Origin: Gonocerus acuteangulatus
Taxonomy: Eukaryota; Arthropoda; Insecta; Hemiptera; Coreidae
Direction: 5' to 3'
NCBI GenBank assembly: GCA_946811695.1
Contig: OX328131.1
Coordinates: forward strand, 10,015,453-10,079,452
Length of the DNA stretch: 64,000 nucleotides
The position numbers and the translations under genes are program-made. Under the pieces are notes generated by a model. The model saw only the letters and a program-made list of their open reading frames with translations. It made no database searches and was not told the DNA's origin. Shown one piece after another: positions 43,129-53,837 of this stretch; the stretch's first letter is position 1; each line of letters opens with the position of its first letter.

Positions 43129-44472
43129 CTCATTGACCTGCCAATGACTCTTCATGAGTAGAGGCAGACAATCATTGACCTGCCAATGACTCTTCATGAG
43201 TAGAGGCAGACAATCATTGACCTGCCAATGACTCTTCATGATTAGAGGCAGACAATCATTGACCTGCCAATGACTCTTCATGAGTAGAGGCAGACAATCA
43301 TTGACCTGCCAATGACTCTTCATGAGTAGAGGCAGACAATCATTGACCTGCCAATGACTCTTCATGAGTAGAGGCAGACAATCATTGACCTGCCAATGAC
43401 TCTTCATGAGTAAAGGCAGACAATCATTGACCTGCCAATGACTCTTCATGAGTAAAGGCAGACAATCATTGACCTGCCAATGACTCTTCATGAGTAGAGG
43501 CAGACAATCATTGACCTGCCAATGACTCTTCATGAGTAGAGGCAGACAATCATTGACCTGCCAATGACTCTTCATGAGTAGAGGCAGACAATCATTGACC
43601 TGCCAATGACTCTTCATGAGTAGAGGCAGACGATCATTGACCTGCCAATGACTCTTCATGAGGAGAGGCAGACAATCATTGACCTGCCTATGACTCTTCA
43701 TGAGTAGAGGCAGACAATCATTGACCTGCCAATGACTCTTCATGAGTAGAGGCACACAATCATTGACCTGCCAATGACTCTTCATGAGTAGAGGCAGACA
43801 ATCATTGACCTGCCAATGACTCTTCATGAGTAAAGGCAGACAATCATTGACCTGCCAATGACTCTTCATGAGTAGAGGCAGACAATCATTGACCTGCCAA
43901 TGACTCTTCATGAGTAGAGGCAGACAATCATTGACCTGCCAATGACTCTTCATGAGTAGAGGCAGACGATCATTGACCTTCCAATGACTCTTCATGAGGA
44001 GAGGCAGACAATCATTGACCTGCCTATGACTCTTCATGAGTAGAGGCAGACAATCATTGACCTGCCAATGACTCTTCATGAGTAGAGGCAGACGATCATT
44101 GACCTGCCAATGACTCTTCATGAGTAGAGGCAGACAATCATTGACCTGCCAATGACTCTTCATGAGTAGAGGCAGACGATCATTGACCTGCCAATGACTC
44201 TTCATGAGTAGAGGCAGACAATCATTGACCTGCCAATGACTCTTCATGAGTAGAGGCAGACGATCATTGACCTGCCAATGACTCTTCATGAGTAGAGGCA
44301 GACAATCATTGACCTGCCAATGACTCTTCATGAGTAGAGGCACACAATCATTGACCTGCCAATGACTCTTCATGAGTAGAGGCACACAATCATTGACCTG
44401 CCAATGACTCTTCATGAGTAGAGGCAGACAATCATTGACCTGCCAATGACTCTTCATGAGTAGAGGCACACA
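43129..44472. repeat. 42-bp tandem array, 32 copies, at a LINE 3' end
   Basis: The unit runs 'tcattgacctgccaatgact' then 'cttcatgagtagaggcagac' then 'aa', exactly 42 bp, over about 1344 bp with few point changes (cacaca/cagaca, caat/cgat, agtag/agtaa/aggag). The 452-codon minus frame (14-residue MKSHWQVNDCLPLL repeat) arises because 42 is divisible by three; I do not regard it as a gene. Not a CRISPR: there are no unique spacers. Confidence 0.95.
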
Positions 44473-44678
44473 ATTAAAATAAAATAAAAAATATTCTTTA
44501 TTTTAGACATTGTATTACTATTATCATTATTATGAATTACTTAAATAATAAAACCACTAACAAAAAATGGCCAGATCCTTGGCAATGTCAATGTACTTAT
44601 GCCAAATAAATTCTATTCTATTCTACATAAGTAAGGAGAACTACCCGGGCTATCAACAGGTTGCCACCCTTTTATAAT
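44473..44678. other. AT-rich DNA, possible LINE 3' UTR remnant
   Basis: Starts 'aattaaaataaaataaaa', suggesting the A-rich tail of the LINE that carries the array. No gene. Confidence 0.4.
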
Positions 44679-44795
44679 GCCAACAGGAAGTGGTCGGTCA
44701 CCCATTCAGGTACTGATGACGTCTGACGTTGCTTAACTTCGGTGATCAACGGGAACCGGTGCATTAACCATGGCCATAAAGCTATGGCCTTTGGC
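44679..44795 (-). pseudogene. 5S rRNA-derived sequence
   Basis: The minus strand contains ATGCACCGGTTCCCGTTGAT, then CACCGAAGTTAAGCAACGT and GTACCTGAATGGGTGACC. These match the conserved parts of animal 5S rRNA (GATCACCGAAGTTAAGCA and the C-box GGATGGGTGACC). The ends GCCAA and TTGGC can still pair. The 5' part has an insertion-like duplication of GGCCAT, and the 3' part is shorter than in a real 5S gene. No T-run terminator follows. Either a 5S pseudogene or the head of a 5S-derived SINE. Confidence 0.7.
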
Positions 44796-44895
44796 AATAA
44801 TGAGAACTATTTCTTAGAAATGGAACTATTTCGTGTAACACTGAAGAAACTGATTTATTGATTTTAAGAGCTCGCGAACATAGCGACTTGCTCTT

Positions 44896-45045
44896 TTAGC
44901 ACTTTCCTCCGAAGGAAAGTAGCTATTGAGGTTGGACTCATGACGGAATTTTTGAAAAATTTCTTCAAATCTTTATCGATCCTACCTAGTAGACACCGAA
45001 AATGACCCCCGTTAAAATTTATATATATCTATATATATATATATA

Positions 45046-45108
<63 letters not shown>

Positions 45109-46019
45109 CTGTTAACACGATAGCGGCCAGAGTTTTTGTTTTTTCGTCACGAACCTTGGTATATAGCATTCAATTAGCAAACGATTGAACGAGTTCGTTA
45201 ACCACCAAAGTCGGTCCACCGGAAGGGGGGGTTTACCCCGAACCCAAAACACTAATTTGACTATGTCAGCCGTAATATTTGTTATATTTCAACGAAACTT
45301 GGAATTCGTAGTGGTAATATAGAGAGACGATTGAGATATAAAAATGAACTAAATCGGTTCATTAGAAGGGGGGGTTTACTCCGGACCCACAATACCAATT
45401 CGCCACTACCAGCCGTGATTTTTGGTATATTTCGATGAAACTCGGTATTCGTAGTGGTAATCTACAGGTAAATATATGTTGTAAAAATAAACTAAATCGG
45501 TTCATTAGAAGGGGGGGTTTACTCTTGACCCAAATTCTTAATATACTCATACCGGTCGTAATTTCTACTGTATTGTAACGAAACGCGGTATACGTCGTGG
45601 GTAACTCATGAGAAAGAAGGGTTGTAAAAATGAGCTGAATCGGTCAATCGGAAAGCGGGGGTTTAATTTGTAATATATTTCAATAGAAAAGCCCGTCAGA
45701 CGTAGGTTCACAAAGCCGCCGCAAGGAGCGCTTTCTACCACTAGAGTGACTGTATCCTGTTCCTGCGTTAGATCAAAATACGATAATATGAGGTTTTTTG
45801 TATTTATTACGTAGTGTAATAGGTACCATGTGTAAACATAACTCTGGAAGCAAATTATTAATTGATCAGTTACTCATTACAAATTTAAAAGAGAACTATT
45901 CATGTTTTTATTTTATTTATGTAGGATATTTTAAGCAAATTGTTCTGGAAAGCAATCTACACTACCCAAATTCTGAGGAAAGTGCTTAGTTATGCAGCTC
46001 CTGCGTGACGGACTTTTTT
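44896..46019 (+). mobile_element. Helentron/DINE-1-like element, family 1, copy 3
   Basis: Same ends and order as the copies at 29049 and 37728, with (TA)n at about 45020-45102 and fewer tandem subunits, hence shorter. Starts in a T-run and ends GTGACGGACTTTTTT. Confidence 0.65.
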
Positions 46020-46200
46020 AATGTTGGCGGTAGAATCTACTCTCATAACTGTAAATTAAGAAATTAAGAAAGATAGCTCTTGCATGAAAGTTTAAAAAAT
46101 AGTTATGCATCAAGTAATTCCTTTTTTAAAGTTTCAGGAATGTGTCCATTACTACACTTCACGTTAAGTCATACATGTTTTAATAAATTCTGTTGTGCTA

Positions 46201-47043
46201 AATGAAATTGTAAATATTTGAGTCTTTAAGGTGAGTGAGTATTGTGTTTAAGTGTGGACTGTCATCTGTCAAAAGTTCGTTCATGTCATGCGGTAGATTT
46301 AGTCTGTCTCGTTCTTTGCAATCAGCCAGTATGTGTTTAATAGTCAAGTTTGCGTTGCATATGGCGCAAACTGGTCTGTCTTGTCTTGTCATTAAATAGC
46401 GATGTGTCAGCAACGAATGTCCGATACGTAATCTTGTAATGACTACCTCTTCTCTTCGGGTTGATCTGTTGCTTGATGGCCAAACACTTACCGTTGCATA
46501 TGGCGCAAACTGGTCTGTCTTGTCTTGTCATTAAATAGCGATGTGTCAGCAACGAATGTCCTATACGTAATCTTGTAATGACTACCTCTTCTCTTCGGGT
46601 TGATCTGTTGCTTGATGGCCAAACACTTACCGTTGCATATGGCGCAAACTGGTCTGTCTTGTCTTGTCATTAAATAGCGATGTGTCAGGAACGAATGTCC
46701 TATACGTAATCTTGTAATGACTACCTCTTCTCTTCGGGTTGATCTGTTGCTTGATGGCCAAACACTTACCGTTGCATATGGCGCAAACTGGTCTGTCTTG
46801 TCTTGTCATTAAATAGCAATGTGTCAGCAACGAATGTCCTATACGTAATCTTGTAATGACTACCTCTTCTCTTCGGGTTGATCTGTTGCTTGATGGCCAA
46901 ACACTTACCGTTTTCTTAATTTCCTTTAATTTGTTGTTTTGTGTTTCAGCCCAAACTTTTTGCCATTCAAGGTGTAAATATGTTTTTATGTTTACATGTA
47001 AGTCTTGTAGTGTCAGTTCTTCTACGTCTATTGTACATTTTAG
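46201..47043 (-). pseudogene. LINE ORF2 C-terminal fragment broken by tandem duplication
   Basis: Minus-strand reading gives QDLHVNIKTYLHLEWQKVW, then ITRLRIGHSLLTHCYL, then RPVCAICN. In the last repeat copy it continues ANLTIKHILADC and ends SNIYNFI with a stop at 46198. This is the post-RNase H region with the CxxC...H...C knuckle. A 139-bp segment within it is present four times (46354-46909), which breaks the frame since 139 is not divisible by three. The matching RNase H part lies at 48789-49025, separated by a Helentron-like insertion beginning at 47046. Confidence 0.8.
46354..46909. repeat. 139-bp tandem repeat, 4 copies, inside a LINE
   Basis: 'gttgcatatggcgcaaactg' recurs at 46354, 46493, 46632 and 46771, exactly 139 bp apart. 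Copies differ at only a few bases. The unit spans the RLRIGH to first CxxC coding part. Confidence 0.95.
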
Positions 47044-47045
47044 CG

Positions 47046-47193
47046 CGGTTCCTCCCTCCCCCATAGGGAGGAACCCCGCTTATAAGGTTGATACAATGAA
47101 ACAATCCGGAAGTGCCGACAAGAAAATTTCGCGTTTCAGAACCCCTAGAGACCGAAAATAACGGTGGTTCAAATTTGTATAGATATATGTATA

Positions 47194-47246
<53 letters not shown>

Positions 47247-48150
47247 CTTTTCGCTCATTTCTGGCTTCCCTGATGGTCCGATTTTGATGAAATTTGGTGC
47301 AAAAATCTGTCGTCCAATTTGAAAGGTCAAGTTCGTCAAGCAAAATCCGCCCACTGGAAGATGGCGTTTGGGGCGAAATTCGCGCAAAAAAAAATCGTAA
47401 CTCTTACGTTTTTGAGTTCATAAGCTTGTAAGTACTCGTTTTATAGGCTTCTTGGGCTAGGAAAACGAATGAAACCATTTTCAAGGCGATAGCTTTAACC
47501 GTTTTCGAGAAAACTGAAAAAATAATTTTTGAATGCAGTTTTTGGTTTGGGTACTTTGTATACTTTCCTTAATATCTCGAAAAAGGTTAAGAATCTTGGG
47601 AAACGGAAGAATACCATTGGAAAGCTTACTAAATGCTCTACAAAAAAGGTTCTAATGAAAGTTTTGATTAGGCGATGTCAATCGGAGACATAAGTGCTTA
47701 AAGCTTTAAAGTAATTGATTTCGCTTATTCGAACTGTTCTTTTTGTCTTTGATTTTGATACTTAAAATTATGGGATTCAGTTGAAACATTTTCTGCATGT
47801 TTGAATTTCATCAACACTAATATGTTAAAATTTCGGTTACGTTTGGAGCTAAGGAAGGATTAGAATAAAATATTTTATTAACAGACATGAAATGTTTTGG
47901 GAACTTCGTATACATTCCCTGATATCTCGAAGACGGTTAGGAATATTGGTAAACGGAGGGTTACCATGCGAAAGCTTACTAAATGTTCTACAAAAAAGAT
48001 TCTGAAACAATTTTTGATTAGGCTATGTCAATCGGAGAAATAAGTGCTTAAACTTTGAAGTAATTGATTTCGTTTATTCGAACGAATAACGGTTCTTCTT
48101 GTTTGTTTTTATTCCTTGTTGTTTTTTCATTGGTTATAGTAGGATAATGT
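47046..48150 (+). mobile_element. Helentron/DINE-like element, family 2, most complete copy
   Basis: Inserted after TTTT. It starts AGCGCGGTTCCTCCC, whose complement AGGGAGGAACCCCGC follows at once to form a hairpin, then 'cggtggttcaaatttgtat', (TA)n (47184-47240) and 'gattttgatgaaatttggtg'. Two partly repeated segments follow ('atatctcgaaaaaggttaag' and 'atatctcgaagacggttagg'). The 3' end is unclear and could extend to about 48780, where the LINE resumes. No Rep/helicase ORF. Confidence 0.55.
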
Positions 48151-48788
48151 ATTTGACAGTAAAACAGATTAATTAAAATAAGAAAAGCAATTCATTGTTA
48201 AAAATATATCAGGCTGTACCGTATGAAATGTCAGTTTTGGATTTGTCGATTTCCTTCAAATGTCTTGAAACTGTCGAGGCTCCTATTCCGAGTTCTTTGG
48301 CATATTCCCTAGTGTTTTTAATTGCTTATAGTAGTCTAATGTATTTGTCAATAAAACAGGATACGTATAATTAGAATCAATATTTTGTTTGTTAGAATTC
48401 GAAGATGCCGTATGAATATCTAGATTACAGTACTGGTGTTGATTTCGTTCTTTAGAATTATTCTTGGTGTTCCCTATTTTCATCTGTTACCCATAGTTTT
48501 TTTATTGTTAGTAGGTTTTTCTTATTGATTATATAATATAAATCTATTTGGCTATAAAATAGGATACGTAAAATTAGTGACAATATTTCGGAGATTTCTG
48601 AGCGAAATACTTTTAAGATTTTCTACCACCACGAACGGCTTTTTTCCTCTATTTTTATCCACTAGATAGGCTTTATTTTGCATATTATTCTATATAAGTT
48701 TTATTAAGCAGGGGATTCTGATGAAATGTCGTGTTTTTGCTGTGGATTTTAAATACGATGTATCTAAGATTGGATAACATTAGCGAGT
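48151..48788. other. Unassigned DNA between Helentron-like element and LINE
   Basis: No ORF with a recognisable domain; 'ttagtgtttttaattgcttatagtag' type segments repeat loosely. May belong to the insertion. Confidence 0.35.
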
Positions 48789-49025
48789 CTACATAGTTAA
48801 GAACCGACGACGGAGGATTACTTTTTCTGTTGTTTGTTTAGCGTATTTGTCGGCTTCTGTGTTTCCTGGGATATCCATGTGTCCGGGTATCCACAGAAGA
48901 ACAACTTTTATGCCGTAAGTTTGTAGTTCTTGTATTTGTTGAAAAATCTCTGTCATCAGAGTGTGTGTCTCGTATATGTTGACGAGGGAGAGTAAAGAAC
49001 TTAGTGAATCTGAACATATTTTACT
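48789..49025 (-). pseudogene. LINE RNase H domain fragment
   Basis: A 78-residue minus-strand frame begins SKICSDSLSSLLSLV, has LLWIPGHMDIPGNTEADKYA and ends in a stop at 48789. ICSDS (catalytic aspartate) and PGH...GNxxAD are the hallmark RNase H blocks of I/R1-type LINEs. The N-terminal part of RNase H and the RT domain are absent; the homology stops where a 47-bp repeat starts. Probably the same LINE as 46201-47043, read right to left. Confidence 0.8.
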
Positions 49026-49030
49026 GCTTT

Positions 49031-49190
49031 AGTGAACACACAAAGTTTCATGATACCGATAGATAGCAAACCATAGGTTAGTGCACACAGAGTTTCATGA
49101 AATCGATAGATAGCAAACCATAGGTTGGTGCACACAGAGTTTCATGATACCGATAGATAGCAAACCATAGGTTGGTGCACACAGAGTTCC
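49031..49190. repeat. 47-bp tandem repeat, ~3.5 copies
   Basis: 'agtttcatgataccgataga' recurs at about 49044, 49091 and 49138 (47-bp steps), followed by 'tagcaaaccataggtt'. Related text ('tttcatgaaaccagtttc') recurs near 49573-49595. Confidence 0.85.
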
Positions 49191-49643
49191 ATGAAACCGA
49201 TTTCATGAAACCTAGTTTCATGAAATTCGTTAAATCGGTTTCCTATTGCTTCAGTTACACGTTTCATCAGAGGATCTACTAGCTCTATAAGTGATTAAAA
49301 ACTGGCTTCGACGTCCTAAAAAAATCCTTAAAATTATCAGGATTTCTGTTTTATTTGGCGATTTACAACAAAACAGCTGTGTTGCCGATCCCTAATCATC
49401 GGCTGAACCTACTACTTGCGTTTTTGGTTTTTTCTTATTTTTTAGACACCACCACAACACAAGTACATAGTCGTCTGAGTCAATTACGAAACTGATGGAC
49501 ACATCAGTTAATTCTTCCATTCACTGATGGATCGAAACAGTTAATTCTGTGTGCACGCTTCAATGAAATAGGTTTCATGAAACCAGTTTCTTCAGTCTGC
49601 ACCGGGCCTAAGGCCTTTACTACTTGTAAATATGATAGGAGCA
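49191..49643. other. Intergenic DNA, possible element remnant
   Basis: No gene. The 49550-49612 end ('gtctgcaccgggccta') with the 49031 repeats could be two ends of one decayed element; not proven. Confidence 0.35.
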
Positions 49644-49790
49644 GGGGTCTCCCGTGGTCTAGTGGCTAGCGCGCTAGATTCATAAGCGGGAGATGGTGGG
49701 TTCGATCCCCACCGGCGCCAGAAATTTTCTCATCTCGGCGCTAATAGCCAAGATTTGTTGATGCGCCGTAAAAAAAAAAAAAAAAAAAAA
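49644..49790 (+). mobile_element. tRNA-derived SINE (family B), full-length, with TSD
   Basis: It starts GGGGTCTCCCGTGGTCTAGT (A box TGGTCTAGTGG), has GGTTCGATCCCCACC (B box), a short body ending GATGCGCCGT and a poly(A) tail. TGATAGGAGCA flanks both sides (49633-49643 and 49791-49801). The anticodon loop reads TTCATAA, so a CAU anticodon ancestor is possible. It serves as the reference copy for family B. Confidence 0.93.
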
Positions 49791-49801
49791 TGATAGGAGC
49801 A

Positions 49802-50184
49802 GCTGATAAGTATAGCTATGTGGCAACTAGGAAGCGTATACTATGTCGTGTAGTAATGTAGAAGGCCTTGGAGAGTATATTAGCTAGTCGGCGGTGCCTT
49901 TGACCCTTTCTCAAACAATACCGCTCTCTTCATTCACTGGTGGGTGGTGGGTGTGGTTGTCAACATTTCTTCACGATAGTCCTGATAATTTAACGTTCTG
50001 CTCAAGAACTAATAACAATGTGTTTTATATAAAGTCGTTATCCATTAATGTGAGTTTTGGACTAGAAGTCTTTAATTCCATACAAATCTCCTAATTTTTA
50101 AAATGTAGTAAAATTTATTGAATCAGATAGTATTGCTGGCGGGTGGTTCCCAATGTGTAGGATGGAAGAAATATTTGTCAGGAG
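49802..50184. other. Intergenic DNA, no gene seen
   Basis: No supported feature. Confidence 0.4.
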
Positions 50185-50355
50185 GAATAGTTGGGATTCG
50201 GCTAGGAAAACATCAATACGATTTTTAAAAAAATCTATATTAAGGACGTTTCGGCTACTCGTTGGTATCCTTCGTGAGAAAAAACAAAAACAAATGCAGA
50301 ATTAATAAACAGAATAGTTAAACCAATAAAGAAATATGGTAGATCTACAAATACC
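50185..50355. mobile_element. Penelope-like left arm with hammerhead motif
   Basis: Begins 'atagttgggattcggctagg'. It includes a minus-strand hammerhead-like segment (50240-50282) and then DNA whose inverse lies at 52063-52123 ('tagatctaccatatttcttt'). The right arm's ribozyme part is absent. Confidence 0.7.
50240..50282 (-). ncRNA. Hammerhead ribozyme, one core change
   Basis: Minus strand: CTCACGA, then GGATAC/GTAGCC stem with loop CAACGA, then GAAACGTCC. The G5 of CUGACGA is C, and stem II has one mismatch. Probably inactive. Confidence 0.5.
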
Positions 50356-50357
50356 AA

Positions 50358-50397
<40 letters not shown>

Positions 50398-50399
50398 AA

Positions 50400-51870
50400 T
50401 AACGTGTCTGTCCGATTTTGACCAAACTTGGAATACTGGTAGGTCTTGATCCGGGAAGTCTTGTAGGATAGTTGTAGGAGGTCTGTCTGTCTGTATGTTT
50501 GTTCCTTATACGAATCCACACCCTTCATCCGATTTTGACCAAACTTGGAATACTGATAGGTCTTGATCCGGGAAGTCTTGTAGGATAGTTGTAGGAGGTC
50601 TGTCTGTCTGTATGTTTGTTCCTTATACGAATCCACACCCTTCATCCGATTTTGACCAAACTTGGAATACTGGTAGGTCTTGATCCGGGAAGTCTTGTAG
50701 GATAGTTGTAGGAGGTCTGTCTGTCTGTATGTTTGTTCCTTATACGAATCCACACCCTTCATCCGATTTTGACCAAACTTGGAATACTGGTAGGTCTTGA
50801 TCCGGGAAGTCTTGTAGGATAGTTGTAGGAGGTCTGTCTGTCTGTATGTTTGTTCCTTATACGAATCCACACCCTTCGTCCGATTTTGACCAAACTTGGA
50901 ATACTGGGAGGTCTTGATCCGGAAAGTCTTGTAGGATACTTGTAGGAGGCCTGTCTGTCTGTATGTTTGTTCCTCATACGATCCCACACCCTTCGTCCGA
51001 TTTTGACCAAACTTGGAATACTGGTAGGTCTTGTTCCGGGAAGTCTTGTAGGATAGTTGTAGGAGGCCTGTCTGTCTGTATGTTTGTTCCTTATACGAAG
51101 TCACACCCTTCGTCCGATTTTGACCAAACTTGGAATACTGGTAGGTCTTGATCCGGGAAGGCTTGTAAGATAGTTGTAGTAGGTCTGTCTGTCTGTATGT
51201 TTGTTCCTTATACGAATCCACACCCTTCGTCCGATTTTGACCAAACTTGGAATACTGGTAGGTCTTGATCCGGGAAGTCTTGTAGGATAGTTGTAGTAGG
51301 TCTGTCTGTATGTTTGTTCCTTATACGAATCCACACCCTTCGTCCGATTTTGACCAAACTTGGAATACTGGTAGGTCTTGATCCGGGAAGTCTTGTAGGA
51401 TAGTTGTAGTAGGTCTGTCTGTATGTTTGTTCCTTATACGAATCCACACCGTTCGTCCGATTTTGACCAAACTTGGAATACTGGTAGGTCTTGATCCGGG
51501 AAGTCTTGTAGGATAGTTGTAGTAGGTCTGTCTGTCTGTATGTTTGTTCCTTATACAAATCCACACCCTTCGTCCGATTTTGACCAAACTTGGAATACTG
51601 GTAGGTCTTGATCCGGGAAGTCTTGTAGGATAGTTGTAGTAGGTCTGTCTGTCTGTATGTTTGTTCCTTATACAAATCCACACCCTTCGTCCGATTTTGA
51701 CCAAACTTGGAATACTGGTAGGTCTTGATCCGGGAAGTCTTGTAGGATAGTTGTAGTAGGTCTGTCTGTATGTTTGTTCCTTATACGAATCCACACCCTT
51801 CGTCCGATTTTGACCAAACGTGGCACAGAGGTAGGTCCTGACACAGGGAGAGTCGTAGGCTAGGTTAATT
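50400..51870. repeat. ~114-118-bp tandem array, ~13 copies (family 3 Helitron-like unit)
   Basis: Units hold 'gtctgtatgtttgttcctta', 'cgtccgattttgaccaaac', 'ttggaatactggtagg' and 'cgggaagtcttgtaggatag'. The length varies by loss or gain of a 'gtct'. A (TA)n run (50360-50398) precedes it, and the last unit ends with 'cttggcacagaggtagg'-like text as in 11569-11880. Long minus-strand frames (up to 328 codons) are by-products. Confidence 0.9.
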
Positions 51871-52382
51871 ATCAATAGCCTATTCATTATTTTTGTCACT
51901 TATTGTTAAAGATTAAAAATATTATTACTGCCTGTTTATTTGTATCTACTCATTTCATTTTAAATTTTTATGTTTTTGATTATCAGTCCATTCTCTTAAC
52001 TAAGTTCTAGGAAGAAAACTGTTGCTTTTTGGTGTAAACAACAAAATGTTCTTATACGCGATTTGTAATTGTAGATCTACCATATTTCTTTAGTGGTTTA
52101 ATTATTCTGTTTATTAATTACAGCGAACTACCTACAGATTAGTATTTCGAAAATTCACCACAGAAAGATAAAAAGAAAGAGGATGGAGAACAGGACAAAG
52201 AGATCGGAAAAGTAAGAGGGTGCAGTAAGGCCACGGTGTTATACAATCTGGAATCTCGTTGGTTTAAAGCTCCTGTCTCAAGGTGACAAGCTGTATTCCT
52301 AATAGTCTTATATACATATGGCCTTTTCCTTACCTCCTTGGATCCTTTAAAGACAATCTCGCTTCTTACGGACAGTGCAGTA
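51871..52382. other. Intergenic DNA with the right Penelope-like arm
   Basis: 52063-52123 is the inverse of 50298-50355. No gene. Confidence 0.5.
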
Positions 52383-52722
52383 TAGTCCAGCCAAACGGTG
52401 CTCAAAAAAGGGATCGAAGTGGAATGTTTTGGTGTAATCGTTTTCATTGGCTTTTTCTATGTTTTTGTGTGGTTCTGAACAAGAATCTTGATTTGTCCAC
52501 CATAAATTTGGTGTGCAAATATAAGAAATCATCAAAAAATCACTAAAAATAATTGTTTTTAGCTTATAACTTGCAAAGCAAGCTATTTAAACAATTTGGC
52601 AGACCAGATTATTGGTGGACAACTTCAGATTTGTGTTTAGCGCCCCAAAAACATAGAATAAGCTAATCAAAACAATTACACCAAAACGTACCACTTGAAA
52701 CCACCGTTTGACTGGGCTAAGT
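52383..52722. mobile_element. ~340-bp foldback MITE
   Basis: The left half starts AGTCCAGCCAAACGGTG and the right half ends with the complement of AGCCCAGTCAAACGGTG. Inner blocks ('ttttggtgtaatcgttttc', 'ctatgtttttg', 'ttgtccacca') are inverted too, so the two halves form one hairpin. TSD unclear. Confidence 0.75.
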
Positions 52723-53193
52723 ACTAATACAGGGTGCATCTGTAAAAACTTAGCTATACACTTGGATTTTAACCGATGTAATACTGTTAATTGAGAAGAT
52801 ATAGTCGACCGTTTTTTTGTTTTAATATTTTCACATCGAAGTAACCCTACGATGTGGCAGTTTATCCTGTACATCCCAAGCATTTTTATGTATTTTATGT
52901 GCAACTGTTACAGTTTTATTTTTTTCAAATATATAATAATAAATGTTTTAACACGAAAAATATTAAATAAAACAAGGAAAAAATAAAACTTAAATAAAAT
53001 GCGTGTTAATGCAGACACATAAATAACAAGACAATGCTTTCTCTTCCCTGTCTCTATAGCTTTGCCTCCTCTCTCAGATCAGATATCCTCTTAGCAAAAC
53101 GTACGTGTGTTCGGTGTAATGATCGAAGACACAAGTATTTGAGTCTGTCAGAAAAATAAAATTATTTTAAAAGCTAAAATAAAATAATTATGC
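52723..53193. other. Intergenic DNA, no gene seen
   Basis: No supported feature. Confidence 0.4.
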
Positions 53194-53421
53194 AGACTAC
53201 GTATAGGCCACACGCGACTTACCCACTCATACTTACTGGAGAGAAAGGAAAGACCAATGTGTAGAATATGCAACAGAACATTAACTGTAAAACATATCCT
53301 GACGGACTGTAGACAACGCAGCAACTTAACGATTCCTCATGACTTACTGACAGAAGGTAGTCCGTACATTCAAACACTTCTAACATTTTTAAAATATACA
53401 CACATTCACTCGAAAGTATAA
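53194..53421 (+). pseudogene. LINE ORF2 C-terminal fragment (RLRIGH/CxxC type)
   Basis: A 75-residue frame reads RLRIGHTRLTHSYLLERK, then CRICNRTLTVKHILTDC and ends HIHSKV with a TAA at 53419-53421. It matches the knuckle region of 42773-43122 and 46201-47043, on the plus strand. Everything upstream of RLRIGH is missing, so it is a short dead-on-arrival copy. No A-rich tail; the DNA transposon at 53450 begins 28 bp later. Confidence 0.8.
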
Positions 53422-53837
53422 CTATATGTCATTTTTAATGGAAACATTTGAGGAGCTTAGTATCAAAGTTGGACAACTCCACTTTTGCTTTTTTTACAGG
53501 AGAGGCAAAAAAACATATCTACTATATTAATGTCAGTATCATGGTGATTTTTTTATATGTTATTCTTATAGGCCTCAGAAACATTATTTCAAAGGCACTA
53601 AAAAATTATATAAGTATTAAGGCCGTAATTACACTTTAAATAGTGGAGTTGTCCATGTTTGAAACCAAGTCATGGAGTTGTCTTTTTTTGAAACCAAAGG
53701 GAGTCATTTGAAAATTTAACCTATCCTCTTTTGAAACCAAACAAATATGAATTTGGTATGCTCGAGGGTGTTTTAATATAATGTAATTATGTCTAATGTA
53801 TTAAATCAAAATTATATAGTTAAAAATTACATGTAAA

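Noticed and set aside
43111..44469. 452-codon minus-strand frame of a 14-residue repeat
   Set aside because: It exists only because the 42-bp unit is divisible by three; no start context, no non-repeat domain, and it overlaps the end of a LINE ORF on the other strand.
43129..44472. CRISPR array
   Set aside because: Regular 42-bp repeats without unique spacers, in a eukaryotic TE context.
49644..49716. tRNA gene with CAU anticodon
   Set aside because: It is the head of a SINE with poly(A) tail and TSD; no discrete tRNA 3' end.
50235..51899. Long minus-strand frames (328, 192 and 157 codons)
   Set aside because: They are readings of a ~116-bp tandem array in several frames at once and contain stops wherever unit length changes.
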